DNA of 64,000 nucleotides from CAVRXQ01 sp963849105 (GCA_963849105.1 CAWKGD010000005.1:124001-188000), one strand, 5' to 3'. Positions 40,041 through 48,725 are shown, counted from the stretch's first letter. Program-made: numbers and translations. Notes: a model not told the origin generated them from the sequence alone.

Positions 40041-41206
40041 GCCGCTGCTCCGAGCAACGGAACGAGGAGCTCGTCTTTGGTGAGCGAGCCGTGCCGGCCG
40101 ATGAGGTGCGCGTCTCCTGGGTCGGCGGGATCGAAGATCGCGACGGGAGCGCGCGCCATCAGGGCGACGTCGCCGAGACGCCTCCTGAACGCCTCGGGTA
40201 GGCGCCCGCCGAACACTCCCGCCTCGACGAGTTCGTCGATCGTGCGAACCCAGCACGTCTCATCGAAACGCTCGGCCGCTTTCGTCGCGAGGCGCGCGGT
40301 GGCGCCCGGGCGTGCGTGCAGCCAGCGAAAACGTCCTTCACCCGATATCGCCTCGACGTCGGCCATCACCTCTTCGCCGATGCCGAGCGGTGGCGTGTTC
40401 ACCTCGACCTGGCCGTGGTCGGCGCTGATGACAAGCGCTGCGCCGGGTGGGAGCCGGTCGACGATGTCGGAGACGAGGCGGTCCGTCGCGCGCACCTCTG
40501 CGTCGTAGAAGGTGCCGAGGCCGGTCGTGTGGGCGATCGCGTCGATCCCGTCGTAGTAGGCGTAGACGAACGGTGCTCCCCGCTGTAGCGCCTCGGCGAT
40601 CAGTACTGGTAGCGAGGACGCAAGCCGGTACCCCATGAGGTCGACGCCGAATAGGTGCGCTTCGGTAAACCCGGTGTGCGCGAACTCGGCCCTCGAGACG
40701 ACGGGAACGCGTCGTCCGAGAAATGGTGACGTCTGCTGGAAGGCGCGCGGACGGACCTCGTTACGCGCATCTCCCGACGGTGTCGTCCACCGAAGAACAT
40801 TCAACACCTCGCCACCGACATGGACGCGATACCCGACAACCCCGTGCTCGGCTGGCGTGCGTCCCGTGACGATCGAGGTCAAGGCGGTCGCTGTCGTTGT
40901 CGGCGCGACCGACGTCAAGGTCGAATGCGCCATCGCGGTCATCGTCGGCGCGACGCTGGCGCGCGCCGCCAGCTGTTCGGCCCCGAGGCCGTCGAGAATC
41001 AACAGCACGACCTTCGACGCCTCAGCGACGCAATTCGGGACCCAATCCGGAACGGCGTCACGCGCCCGCAAGTCCTCGAGGCGCAGGAGCACCGGCACAA
41101 GCTCGGTGAGGCATCGACCGCCGTAGTCGGGAACGAGAAAGGCCTCGTCGGTGCGTGTTACGGCGACTGAGGAGACAGTGTCGTCCACCCCGGTCGCCTT
41201 ACTCAC
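40037..41206 (-). CDS. Alkaline-phosphatase-fold phosphodiesterase/nucleotide pyrophosphatase-like protein
   Basis: This 389-aa protein belongs to the type I phosphodiesterase/AP superfamily. Metal and nucleophile motifs are VVLLILDGLGAEQL (Asp), VAPTTTATALTSIVTG (nucleophile Thr within APTTT) and ALVISADHGQVEVN (Asp and His). AYYDGIDAIAHT supplies further metal ligands. No signal peptide is seen, so it is likely intracellular. The substrate could be a nucleotide, phospholipid head group or phosphonate. It starts at a leaderless GTG and is coupled to the downstream adenosyltransferase by a 4-bp overlap. Confidence 0.85.
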   Translation of the reverse strand: MSKATGVDDTVSSVAVTRTDEAFLVPDYGGRCLTELVPVLLRLEDLRARDAVPDWVPNCVAEASKVVLLILDGLGAEQLAARASVAPTMTAMAHSTLTSVAPTTTATALTSIVTGRTPAEHGVVGYRVHVGGEVLNVLRWTTPSGDARNEVRPRAFQQTSPFLGRRVPVVSRAEFAHTGFTEAHLFGVDLMGYRLASSLPVLIAEALQRGAPFVYAYYDGIDAIAHTTGLGTFYDAEVRATDRLVSDIVDRLPPGAALVISADHGQVEVNTPPLGIGEEVMADVEAISGEGRFRWLHARPGATARLATKAAERFDETCWVRTIDELVEAGVFGGRLPEAFRRRLGDVALMARAPVAIFDPADPGDAHLIGRHGSLTKDELLVPLLGAAA

Positions 41207-41212
41207 AAATTG

Positions 41213-41218
41213 AGCTTA
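41213..41218 (-). promoter_or_regulatory. -10 element TAAGCT of a leaderless transcript
   Basis: On the minus strand TAAGCT is 6 nt before the GTG at 41206. The divergent Rrf2 promoter lies 22 bp away. Confidence 0.55.
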
Positions 41219-41239
41219 TGGGCAGGTCGTGGCTGGTCA

Positions 41240-41245
41240 TACGAT
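41240..41245 (+). promoter_or_regulatory. -10 element TACGAT of a leaderless transcript
   Basis: TACGAT is 6 nt before GTG 41252 of the Rrf2 gene. The whole divergent regulatory region is only 45 bp. Confidence 0.55.
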
Positions 41246-41251
41246 AGCCCG

Positions 41252-41692
41252 GTGCGCGTCTCCACGCGCGGCGACTACGCCTGCCGGGCGTTGCTTTCGC
41301 TCGCGCTCCACGACGACGGCGACACTCCGACCTCGGTGCGGGATGTCGCCGATCGAACCGGACTCCCCCAGCCTTACTTGGAGCAGATCCTCCTCGCGCT
41401 GAAAGGTGCCGGACTCGTCCGCTCAAAGCGCGGCGTCGGCGGCGGCTACGTGCTCGCCCGCTCGCCGAAGGAGATCACGCTCGGAGAGATCGTCTCTGCG
41501 GTCGACGGCCCGATCGCCGTCGGCTCGTTCGGCCGCGCCCATGAGAACGGCGCGTGCGAGCACGAGGGCCAGTGCGTGCTGCTCGACGTGTGGGAGGACC
41601 TCTCCGGCACGATGCGCACGCACCTCGACTCCTACGTTCTTGCAGAGATGGTCGAACGCGCCCAGTCGGGCAAGATCACTTCGAAACGCTGA
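41252..41692 (+). CDS. Rrf2-family transcriptional regulator
   Basis: This protein of about 146 aa has the Rrf2 winged helix (VSTRGDYACRALLSLALHDD, PTSVRDVADRTGLPQPYLEQ, ALKGAGLVRSKRGVGGGYVL) and a dimerisation helix. The region where IscR/NsrR carry three cluster-binding Cys shows only two (GACEHEGQC). It is thus not a certain iron-sulfur sensor. GTG 41252 is chosen from the promoter and the family start; an earlier ATG at 41210 overlaps the other promoter. Rrf2 proteins bind DNA and often repress neighbouring genes, here possibly the divergent phosphodiesterase operon. Confidence 0.88.
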   Translation: MRVSTRGDYACRALLSLALHDDGDTPTSVRDVADRTGLPQPYLEQILLALKGAGLVRSKRGVGGGYVLARSPKEITLGEIVSAVDGPIAVGSFGRAHENGACEHEGQCVLLDVWEDLSGTMRTHLDSYVLAEMVERAQSGKITSKR

Positions 41693-41755
41693 ACGCGCGA
41701 CGCGCGCCACAGGAGCTCTTCGCTCCCGACGGCGCGCGTCGTTTCCTCTCAATCG

Positions 41756-44023
41756 CTAGCGGATGATCACATTGTTCTGGTTGTGCACGTTGCCGAGCGT
41801 CACGGCAAGCATCCGCGCGCTCACGAAGCGGTAGCCGCGGAGATCACGCAAAATCGCCCTGCCGTACGACGTCAAGAGCAGCTGGATCTTGTGTGTCCTG
41901 TTCGCACCGATCGACAGCGTTCGCAAGGCGAAAATTCCGCTGCTCTCCCGACCGGTCGATCGCGAACGAACGACGACATGCAACCAGGCGCGTACGTGAC
42001 ACGGGGCGAACTTTTGACAGTGCCAGCTGAACAGGATGCCGCTCCGGCCGACGGTGTAGCCGACACGGGAGTACGACGCAGGCGACTCGTAGCGGAACTC
42101 GCCGAGCGCGGTCGCCGCCGACAGCCCGCCGGCGTTTGAGACCTCGATTGGCACCTCGAGGTGGAACGCCGGGGTGATCGCCCGGATCAGGCTCGGCGAG
42201 ATGTACGTCACCGAGGTCGCCTTGACGCGCCCGAAATACACCTCGCTGTCCGGGTAGAAACCGCTCCCGGCGATCGTCTCCGTCCGGGCGAACACACCGA
42301 CGTGTGGCGAAATACGCGAGACGACGGGAGCCGCTGGCAGATAGACGTCGAGCGACCCGTCGGTATTTCCAGACGTGTCGCGATACGTGCCGGCGAGCAC
42401 GCAGCCCCCGTCGGTCGAGCACCCGACCGTCGTCGCGGTTGCCCGCTGCTCGAGATCCGAATCCGTCCCTGAGTTCGTTGGCTCGGGACCGGTTCCGCTC
42501 GTCCAGCTCGTGCCGATCAGGTTGTCGGCGAGCGAGTAGCGGTACCCGCTCGGGCCGGTGGCGTCGGTGAAGTAGCCGACCGCGGAGCACGCCGCCGCCG
42601 TCGGGCAGGACACCGATTCGAGTTCCGCGCTCGCGAAGGCATTTGCGTCACTCGCCGCCGTCGAAGGCTCCGGCGCCGCCGCGGCGACAAACGACGTGCC
42701 CGATCCCGAATCGATCAGGCCATAAAGGATGCCGTTCGCGTCGTCGTACCCACCGACGGTGACACACGACGTCGTCGTCGCACACGAGACCGAGAGCAGG
42801 TTCGCGAAGCCGTCCGTGTCGGAGTCGTTACCCGGACCGACACCTGATGCGTTCGTCGCGGGTTCGGGAACCGCGCTCGCTGACCACGTCGACCCGGACA
42901 GCGCGTCGATCAAGCCGTAGCGGAAGTGGTTCGAGTCGTTGTAATTGCCGACCGCGACACAGGTCCCAGCGACCGGACACGCAACGGCGTTGAACGTCGC
43001 GCGTCCCCCGCCGGAGGCTGTGTATCCCGGCCCGGTTCCGAGCGCATTTGTCGCCGGCTCGGTCGCCGCGGTCGGTACCCACGCGCCGTTCGACGACTGT
43101 TCGGCGAGGGCGAGCGTGTTGCCGTCCGCGTCGGTGTACGTGCCCACCGCGACACAGCCCGTCGCGCTCGGACAGTCGATGGCGGTCAAGTTCGCCGAGC
43201 CGGCGCCCGCTGTCGAGTTCGCCGCCGCCGCCGACACCGGGTCCGACGATGGCTCTGGCGCCGCCACCGCGTTCCATGAGCCCGATGCGAGCGTCTCGAT
43301 CAGCCCGAAGGTGTTGCCGTCCGAATCCTCGTACTGACCGACCGCGACACAGCTCGTCGTCGTCGGACACGAGATCCCGTCGAGACTCGCTGACTGCTTG
43401 GCGGATGCATCGGTCCCCGGCCCCGTGCCAAAGCCGTTCGTCGAGGGCTCGGGCGCGGCGCTCGCCGACCAACTGCCGCCGGCGAGCGTGTCGATCAATC
43501 CGTACGTGTCGCCGTTCGCGTCCTTGTACTGCCCGACCGCGAAACACGTCCCCTGCGCGGGGCAAGCGACCCCAGCGAGGCTCGCCACCTGATTTCCATC
43601 GGCGTCGGTGCCCGGACCGACGCCAGCAGCGTTCGATGACGGCTCAGGCGCGGCCGTCGCCGACCAACTCCCCGCTGTCATCGCATCGATCAAGGCGTCG
43701 GACTGACTCGCGCCGCCGGCGTCGCTGTACGAGCCGACCGCGACACAAAAGCTCGCCGACGTACAGGTGACGTCGTTCTCGACCACGCCTGGATTCGTCG
43801 CCGGTCCGCTGCCGGACGCGTTCGCCGCAGGCAACGGCGCTTCGCCGGGATTCGACGTCGTAGCGAGCGACCAGCCGACCGTCGGCGTCGCTGCACTGAC
43901 GCCAGGCGTGATCGTCGCCGCCGCGATGGCAAGGCCAATCGCCGCCGCGGTCGCGGCGCCGATCCGCATCCGCCAACGCGACGCTGGGCGCACACGAGGT
44001 TCTCTCCCCTGAACGAGGTGCAT
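41756..44023 (-). CDS. Large exported protein with eight Cys-pair repeats and an IPT/TIG domain
   Basis: This 755-aa protein has a signal sequence (about 16-45, ending SAA) and eight tandem repeats of 50-70 residues (about 80-530). Each has a Cys pair 6-8 residues apart, then AVGxYxDxxGN, a Leu/Ile run and SGxWSAxAxPEP (for example GISCPTTTSCVAVGQYEDSD). The spacing suggests a beta-propeller with disulfide-closed blades. An IPT/TIG-like domain follows (VVSRISPHVGVFARTETIAG to about 630) and then a basic region of about 110 residues. The protein is probably on the cell surface or secreted. Function is unknown. Confidence 0.75.
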   Translation of the reverse strand: MHLVQGREPRVRPASRWRMRIGAATAAAIGLAIAAATITPGVSAATPTVGWSLATTSNPGEAPLPAANASGSGPATNPGVVENDVTCTSASFCVAVGSYSDAGGASQSDALIDAMTAGSWSATAAPEPSSNAAGVGPGTDADGNQVASLAGVACPAQGTCFAVGQYKDANGDTYGLIDTLAGGSWSASAAPEPSTNGFGTGPGTDASAKQSASLDGISCPTTTSCVAVGQYEDSDGNTFGLIETLASGSWNAVAAPEPSSDPVSAAAANSTAGAGSANLTAIDCPSATGCVAVGTYTDADGNTLALAEQSSNGAWVPTAATEPATNALGTGPGYTASGGGRATFNAVACPVAGTCVAVGNYNDSNHFRYGLIDALSGSTWSASAVPEPATNASGVGPGNDSDTDGFANLLSVSCATTTSCVTVGGYDDANGILYGLIDSGSGTSFVAAAAPEPSTAASDANAFASAELESVSCPTAAACSAVGYFTDATGPSGYRYSLADNLIGTSWTSGTGPEPTNSGTDSDLEQRATATTVGCSTDGGCVLAGTYRDTSGNTDGSLDVYLPAAPVVSRISPHVGVFARTETIAGSGFYPDSEVYFGRVKATSVTYISPSLIRAITPAFHLEVPIEVSNAGGLSAATALGEFRYESPASYSRVGYTVGRSGILFSWHCQKFAPCHVRAWLHVVVRSRSTGRESSGIFALRTLSIGANRTHKIQLLLTSYGRAILRDLRGYRFVSARMLAVTLGNVHNQNNVIIR

Positions 44024-44354
44024 CCTTTACTCCGATCTCTCCATGCCTGGGTTCCCACCGCAATGCGGCGACCCGACGAGCGCGTGACCGCCGCGCACGT
44101 CCGCCTCTAGGTGTAGCGGTTCACGACCTGGAAGTTCCAGGCACGGAGTCTGCGGCCTCCGGGACCAACAACGCTGTGAAGTGGTGATTTCGAACGTGAA
44201 ACTCTGGCGACGGTTCCGCAACGCGTTCGTAAAGCGGTCCCAGCTCGCTCTCGACGCTGACGTTCGGTGGCCTGACCAGGGACGTTGCGCCGGCCGGAGC
44301 GCGGATCACTGCTGGTGCTGTGAGGGTTCGATTAGGGGTGCTCTGGCGCTCGAG
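44024..44354. other. Intergenic region with no recognised gene
   Basis: About 330 bp between the start of the repeat protein gene and the end of the histidine phosphatase gene. Small inverted repeats such as GGAAGTTCC are present, but no tRNA, riboswitch or protein could be supported. Confidence 0.35.
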
Positions 44355-44981
44355 TCAGGCGTTCCAGGACTCGACGACGCGGGTCTCGCGTTCGTAGCCC
44401 AAGATGCCGAGGTGGCCGGCGTCAAGCAGGAAGCGGCGCCCTTCCTCGGGCCACAGCCGCACCCAGCGGGCCGTCAACACCCGCAGCAGGTGACCGTGCG
44501 CGAAGCACAAGATGTCGCCGTTGCCGTCGGGCGCGGTCGCGATCCGGTCGAGGAACAGATCGACGCGAGCTCCCACGTCAGCGGCGGATTCGCCGTTCGG
44601 ACAGCCGTCAGCAAAGACCTCCCAGTGCGGGCGCGACTGCCAGATCTCGGGCGTCGTTTTCCCCTCGTAGTCGCCGTAATCCCACTCCACCAGGTCGTCC
44701 GAGATCACCGCCCGGTCACCGAATCCGGCGATCTCACAGGTCTCAAGGGCGCGTCGCATCGGGCTCGCGTAGACGGCGATGGCGTCGAGCCGCTCGAGGC
44801 GCGGTCTAAGCTTTCGTGCCCCCTCCCGGCCAGCCTCGTCGAGCGGCAGGTCGGTGCGACCGGTGTGGCGGCCCGCCCGGCTCCAGGGGGTCGAGGCGTG
44901 CCGCACGAGGACCAGGCGGGCGGCGGCGACTCGTTCGCTCAACTCGTCGCTCACCTCACTCGGGGCGCGTCCCGGTGTCAC
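44355..44981 (-). CDS. Histidine phosphatase (phosphoglycerate-mutase-like) protein
   Basis: This 208-aa protein has the RHG motif LVLVRHASTPW (catalytic His, with HAS instead of HGE), followed by GRTDLPLDEAGREGARKL, YASPMRRALETCE and the second His in CFAHGHLLRVLTARW. The superfamily includes mutases, phosphatases and broad-range phosphatases; the shape resembles GpmB/CobC-like proteins. It starts with GTG. Its substrate is unknown. Confidence 0.85.
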   Translation of the reverse strand: MTPGRAPSEVSDELSERVAAARLVLVRHASTPWSRAGRHTGRTDLPLDEAGREGARKLRPRLERLDAIAVYASPMRRALETCEIAGFGDRAVISDDLVEWDYGDYEGKTTPEIWQSRPHWEVFADGCPNGESAADVGARVDLFLDRIATAPDGNGDILCFAHGHLLRVLTARWVRLWPEEGRRFLLDAGHLGILGYERETRVVESWNA

Positions 44982-45161
44982 ACCGGCATGGGAAAATTAA
45001 GGCGCAAGCCGGAATGGACTGCGCCGATGTGACGTTAGTAAAGGTGCGCCGATCCACCGGGTAGGCGGAACAGGCGCGAGGACGCGCAAGGAAGGAAGAG
45101 AGCCATCCCCACCAAGACCCTCGACGAAACGGTCGAGCCGCAAACCGGAGGCCCCGACCTC

Positions 45162-45890
45162 ATGCGGTTGATGCTCGACGACATCGGCCGCTACCCGCTG
45201 CTCACCGCAGCGGAGCAGGTCGCGCTCGCGCAGCGGATCGACCAAGGAGATGAGCAGGCGAAGAACGAGATGATCGCCGGCAACCTCCGCCTCGTCGTCC
45301 ATTGGGCCCGCCGCTACCAGGGCCGTGGCGTCGACCTCATCGACCTCGTCCAAGAAGGGACATTCGGCTTGATGCGCGCTGTCGAGAAGTTCGATTGGCG
45401 ACGGGGATTCAAGTTCTCGACCTATGCCACGTGGTGGATCCGGCAGTCGTTGCAGCGCGCCGTGCAGTCGAAGGGTCGGGCGATCCGCCTCCCCGAAGAT
45501 GCGGTGGCGGCGGAGAACGCGGCCGAGCGCGCCGGCGAGCCCCTCGACCGGCAGCTCCCCCGTGTCGTCGCGAGCCTCGATCAGCCGTTGACGGCGGATG
45601 CCACAGCCACCCTCGGAGACGTCGTCGCGACCAACGAGGACGCGATCGACGTCGATGTCGCTGAGAAGGTCTCCCTCGAGGGTCTCGGCGAGGCCATCAG
45701 CCGCTTGCCCGAACTCGAGCGCGACGTACTGAAATTGCGCTTCGGCCTCGATGGCCAGCCGCCGGCGTCGCTCGAGACGACCGCGAAGTCGCTCGGCATC
45801 GGCGTGCGCCGCGTCCGCAGCCTCGAGAGCTCCGCTTTGCATCAGCTCTCCGAGCAGCCCGAGGTCAGCTCGCTCAACCCGGCCGCCTGA
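45162..45890 (+). CDS. Sigma-70-family sigma factor (group 2/3-like)
   Basis: This protein of about 242 aa has sigma regions 1.2 and 2 (RLMLDDIGRYPLLTAAEQVA, GNLRLVVHWARRYQGRGVDL, DLVQEGTFGLMRAVEKFDWR, FKFSTYATWWIRQSLQRAVQ), region 3 and region 4 (LPELERDVLKLRFGLDGQPP, then a helix-turn-helix). It lacks region 1.1 and so is an alternative or RpoS-like factor. ATG 45162 is used, with GGAGG 10 nt before it; the frame extends upstream without another canonical start, ending in an unused ATC preceded by GGAAGGAAGAG. Its 3' end overlaps the convergent rluD-like gene by 17 bp. Confidence 0.88.
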   Translation: MRLMLDDIGRYPLLTAAEQVALAQRIDQGDEQAKNEMIAGNLRLVVHWARRYQGRGVDLIDLVQEGTFGLMRAVEKFDWRRGFKFSTYATWWIRQSLQRAVQSKGRAIRLPEDAVAAENAAERAGEPLDRQLPRVVASLDQPLTADATATLGDVVATNEDAIDVDVAEKVSLEGLGEAISRLPELERDVLKLRFGLDGQPPASLETTAKSLGIGVRRVRSLESSALHQLSEQPEVSSLNPAA

Positions 45891-46863
45891 TCGCCCCGGG
45901 CACCATCGCGTCGAGACGGGCGAGCACCGACTCGAGGTCGGACGGCAGCGGCGAGGAGAAGATCATCTCTTCGCCCGACACAGGGTGGTTGAGCCTGAGT
46001 TCCGCCGCGTGCAGGAACGGCCGCGCGAGACCGAGCGCTTGGCGCGTCTCTTTGGAGCGTGCACCCTTGTACCGGGTGTCACCGGCGACCGGCCTTCCGA
46101 TCGCCGCCAAGTGGACGCGGATCTGATGCGTGCGTCCCGTTTCAAGCGAGATGTCGAGCAGCGCCGACGCGATCGGCTTCTCGTAGCGGCGGAGCACGCG
46201 GTAGTGCGTGCGCGCCGGGCGTCCATCGTCGACAACGGCCATCTTCGTTCGGTCACCGAGCGAACGCCCGACCGGCGCGTCGATCGAACCCTCGTCGGCA
46301 TCGAAACTGCCGAGCGCGAGCGCGCGGTAGCGGCGACCCATCGCGCGCGTCGCCAGCTGGCCGATGAGCGCGTCGCGCGCCCCCTCTGTCCGCGCGACGA
46401 CGAGCAGTCCCGACGTGTCCTTGTCGAGCCGGTGGACGATCCCCGGCCGCTCCCGCGACTCGTCGCCGCTGTTCAGCTCCGCGAGCTCCGGGTACCGCTC
46501 TAGCAAACCGGCGACGAGCGTCCCGCGTTCATTCCCCGAGCCCGGATGGACGACGAGGCCCGCCGGCTTGTCGACGACGACGATCGCGTCGTCTTCGTAG
46601 ACGACGGTGAACAAGACGCGCTCGGGCTCGACGCGGCGCGGGCGGTCGATCAGTTCGAGCGCCGGGAACTCGAGATGGGTTCCCGCGACGACGTGTTCGT
46701 GCCGGGACCGCACCGCGCGACCGTCGATTCGCACGTCCCCTCGACTGATCATCGCGGTCGACTCGCGCCGCGAGCATCCAGTCGCGAGTGAAAGCACGCG
46801 GTCGATGCGTTCGCCATCGAGGGTGGCCGGGACCTCGAACCGCTCCAAGCGGAGGTCTTTCAC
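45874..46863 (-). CDS. RluA/RluD-family 23S rRNA pseudouridine synthase
   Basis: This 329-aa protein has an N-terminal S4 RNA-binding domain (GERIDRVLSLATGCSRREST) and a pseudouridine synthase domain whose catalytic motif reads GIVHRLDKDTSGLLVVART (Asp). VVDKPAGLVVHPGSGNERGT and LDISLETGRTHQIRVHL are further family blocks. RluD-type enzymes isomerise uridines of 23S rRNA helix 69. The GTG start overlaps the stop of lspA by 4 bp, as in many bacteria in which these genes are neighbours. Confidence 0.9.
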   Translation of the reverse strand: MKDLRLERFEVPATLDGERIDRVLSLATGCSRRESTAMISRGDVRIDGRAVRSRHEHVVAGTHLEFPALELIDRPRRVEPERVLFTVVYEDDAIVVVDKPAGLVVHPGSGNERGTLVAGLLERYPELAELNSGDESRERPGIVHRLDKDTSGLLVVARTEGARDALIGQLATRAMGRRYRALALGSFDADEGSIDAPVGRSLGDRTKMAVVDDGRPARTHYRVLRRYEKPIASALLDISLETGRTHQIRVHLAAIGRPVAGDTRYKGARSKETRQALGLARPFLHAAELRLNHPVSGEEMIFSSPLPSDLESVLARLDAMVPGAIRRPG

Positions 46864-47408
46864 GGTTCGCCGCCATCGTGCTCACGAATCGGCTGTCGAG
46901 ACCCACGCACGATCACTATGAGCAATGCGAGTGTTCCGATCACGATCGCCGTGTCGGCGACGTTGAAGGTCGGCCAGAAACCGAAGTGGATGAAGTCGAC
47001 GACCGCGCCCTGATGGCCGCGAAACAGACGATCGGAGAGGTTGCCGAGCGCGCCGCCGAGAATCATCCCCGTCGCGACGGCGGCGAGCGTGGAAGGCGTT
47101 CCCCTGGCGAACCACGCCAACAAAAGGACCAAGACGAAGGCGATGACGATGATCGGCAGCGTTAGTCCGGCACCGATCGAGAACGCCGCCCCGGTGTTGT
47201 ACCTCAGTTGGAGCGACAACGGTCCAACGAGGTGCACCGGCCCGTTCGCGAGGTCGTGGGCGGCGAGGCTCTTCGTCACTTGATCGGCAACGAGGACCGC
47301 CACGGCGCACGCAACGACGACGGCGAGGCGCGTGCGACGCCGGGGGTCGTTGCGGGCGCGCCCGTCGGTCAGCGGCGAGAGAGTCCCCCGCTCTTGCACG
47401 CGATGCAC
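46860..47408 (-). CDS. lspA: Lipoprotein signal peptidase (signal peptidase II)
   Basis: This 182-aa protein has four membrane helices and the aspartyl motifs of SPase II: VADQVTKSL, QLRYNTGAAFSI, GNLSDRLFRG (catalytic Asp) and PTFNVADTAIV (catalytic Asp). It cleaves prolipoproteins at the lipid-modified Cys. The assigned start lies inside the preceding dksA-like gene by 40 bp; a later start is possible because the first 25 residues are charged. Confidence 0.9.
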   Translation of the reverse strand: MHRVQERGTLSPLTDGRARNDPRRRTRLAVVVACAVAVLVADQVTKSLAAHDLANGPVHLVGPLSLQLRYNTGAAFSIGAGLTLPIIVIAFVLVLLLAWFARGTPSTLAAVATGMILGGALGNLSDRLFRGHQGAVVDFIHFGFWPTFNVADTAIVIGTLALLIVIVRGSRQPIREHDGGEP

Positions 47409-48235
47409 AACCGAGCGTACGGCAAGGCCTCGAGCCGGGCCTTCGCGATGAGCTGGCCGCAGTTCTCACAAATGCCGTACTTGCCGTTCGCCATCTTCTC
47501 CAATGCCGCGTCGATCTCCTCGACCGCCTCGAGCGCCTGAGCAGAGAGCGCCAGGTCGCGCTCGCGATCGACGGCGACCGTGCCTCCTTCGCCCGATTCC
47601 TCGTCGAATTGGATGTCGCCCGGCTCCATCTCCGCGATCAGCAAGTCCGCCTCGGCCTGCAAGCTCTTCGCCTGCTCCATATAGGTCGCGCGCTCGCGCT
47701 CGAGCGCCGCCCTTTGGTGGGCGATGAACTTCTCATCGGTGTAGCCCACCTCGAGGCGCTTCGGTTCCGGTCTGGGGGGCCGGATCCGCGTCCTCGGCGC
47801 CGCCGGTTTTGCGGGTGGTGGCGCCGCCTTCGCCGCCGCAGCACTCGCCTTCTCGGTGCGCGGCGGAGAGCTCGGTTTCGAAGCCTGTTTCGCCGCAGCC
47901 TTCACGGGCTGTCTTTTTTCAGCGGCCTTGACGGGAGTCGGCAGTTTCTTCGGAGTGACCTTCGTCGCCTTCGCTGCCGGGCGCGTCACTTTCGCTGGCT
48001 TCGCGACGGCTTTTGTCGCTCTTCTCGCCGGCGCCTTCGCGGCTTTCTTCGGCGCGATTTTCGTCGTCTTCGCGGCCTTCGCCGCCTTCGCCGCCTTCTT
48101 TGGGACGGCTTTCGTCGCTTTTTTCACCACGCGCACCGATGGCGCGGCCTTCTTCACGGCTTTCGCCGTCTTCGCAGCTGTCGACTTCCGGGCCGCAGCG
48201 GTTCGCTCATTCGCCTTCGGCGTCTTTGCAGGCAT
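47369..48235 (-). CDS. DksA/TraR-type zinc finger protein with histone H1-like N-terminal half
   Basis: This 288-aa protein has two parts. Residues 1-160 are Lys/Ala/Pro-rich with repeated KKAAK/AKAxK units, like histone H1, and are probably disordered and DNA-binding. The C-terminal part is a DksA/TraR-type domain: helical coiled coil (HQRAALERERATYMEQAKSL), then NGKYGICENCGQLIAKARL and YARLCIACKSG, a C4 zinc finger. Unlike DksA, the acidic tip is not obvious. In actinobacteria such proteins may affect RNA polymerase or chromosome structure, which is inference. The start ATG 48235 has no strong SD. Confidence 0.85.
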   Translation of the reverse strand: MPAKTPKANERTAAARKSTAAKTAKAVKKAAPSVRVVKKATKAVPKKAAKAAKAAKTTKIAPKKAAKAPARRATKAVAKPAKVTRPAAKATKVTPKKLPTPVKAAEKRQPVKAAAKQASKPSSPPRTEKASAAAAKAAPPPAKPAAPRTRIRPPRPEPKRLEVGYTDEKFIAHQRAALERERATYMEQAKSLQAEADLLIAEMEPGDIQFDEESGEGGTVAVDRERDLALSAQALEAVEEIDAALEKMANGKYGICENCGQLIAKARLEALPYARLCIACKSGGLSRR

Positions 48236-48325
48236 CGATTCCCGATCGTCGTGCGGATTGAAGGTCCGACAGGTTACCTGATCGTTTTCAGCATTCGACC
48301 GGTTTTCAGACGACGAACGCCCACG

Positions 48326-48706
48326 TCAACGGCGTCGTCGTTGCCCGTGGGGGCGTGCCGCGCCAGATGCCGAATCCTCGAGTGCACTGTCGAGGACACG
48401 CCGCGCCCGCTCCGCAGTGACGCCGCGGATGCGCACCCGCTTTTGGCGGTTGCGCTCCCCGCCGACGAGTTCGACGTCCGCACGCGACACGCCGAACAGA
48501 TCCGCGACGAGCTCGATGACGGCCGCGTTCGCCCGGCCGTCGAGTGGCGGCGGCGCGACCCGAACCGCCAGCGCGACACCGCGTCGCCCGGCAACGACCG
48601 ATCGGCCGGCGCCGGGTTGGACCGAAAGCCGCAGCACGATCGCCGGCGCCGTTCCACCGGCGTCCGAGAGTTGCCCGAGTTCGACGTCGAACAGGTCGTC
48701 AGTCAT
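48326..48706 (-). CDS. DUF167 (YggU-family) protein
   Basis: This 126-aa protein has the YggU fold (IVLRLSVQPGAGRSVVAGRR, RVAPPPLDGRANAAVIELVA, VELVGGERNRQKRVRIRGV). The family is conserved and of unknown function. The C-terminus is basic. It is divergently transcribed from ileS with starts only 19 bp apart; TACAGT lies 8 nt before its ATG. Confidence 0.85.
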   Translation of the reverse strand: MTDDLFDVELGQLSDAGGTAPAIVLRLSVQPGAGRSVVAGRRGVALAVRVAPPPLDGRANAAVIELVADLFGVSRADVELVGGERNRQKRVRIRGVTAERARRVLDSALEDSASGAARPHGQRRRR

Positions 48707-48713
48707 GGCCGCC

Positions 48714-48720
48714 TACTGTA
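48714..48720. promoter_or_regulatory. Symmetric -10 element shared by ileS and the DUF167 gene
   Basis: CCTACTGTAGG contains TACTGT (plus strand, 6 nt before GTG 48726) and TACAGT (minus strand, 8 nt before ATG 48706), overlapping by five bases. Both genes appear to be leaderless and to share this element. Confidence 0.6.
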
Positions 48721-48725
48721 GGTCG

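Noticed and set aside
44024..44354. Possible small RNA or riboswitch in the gap upstream of the repeat protein
   Set aside because: Only short inverted repeats; no known riboswitch core was recognised.
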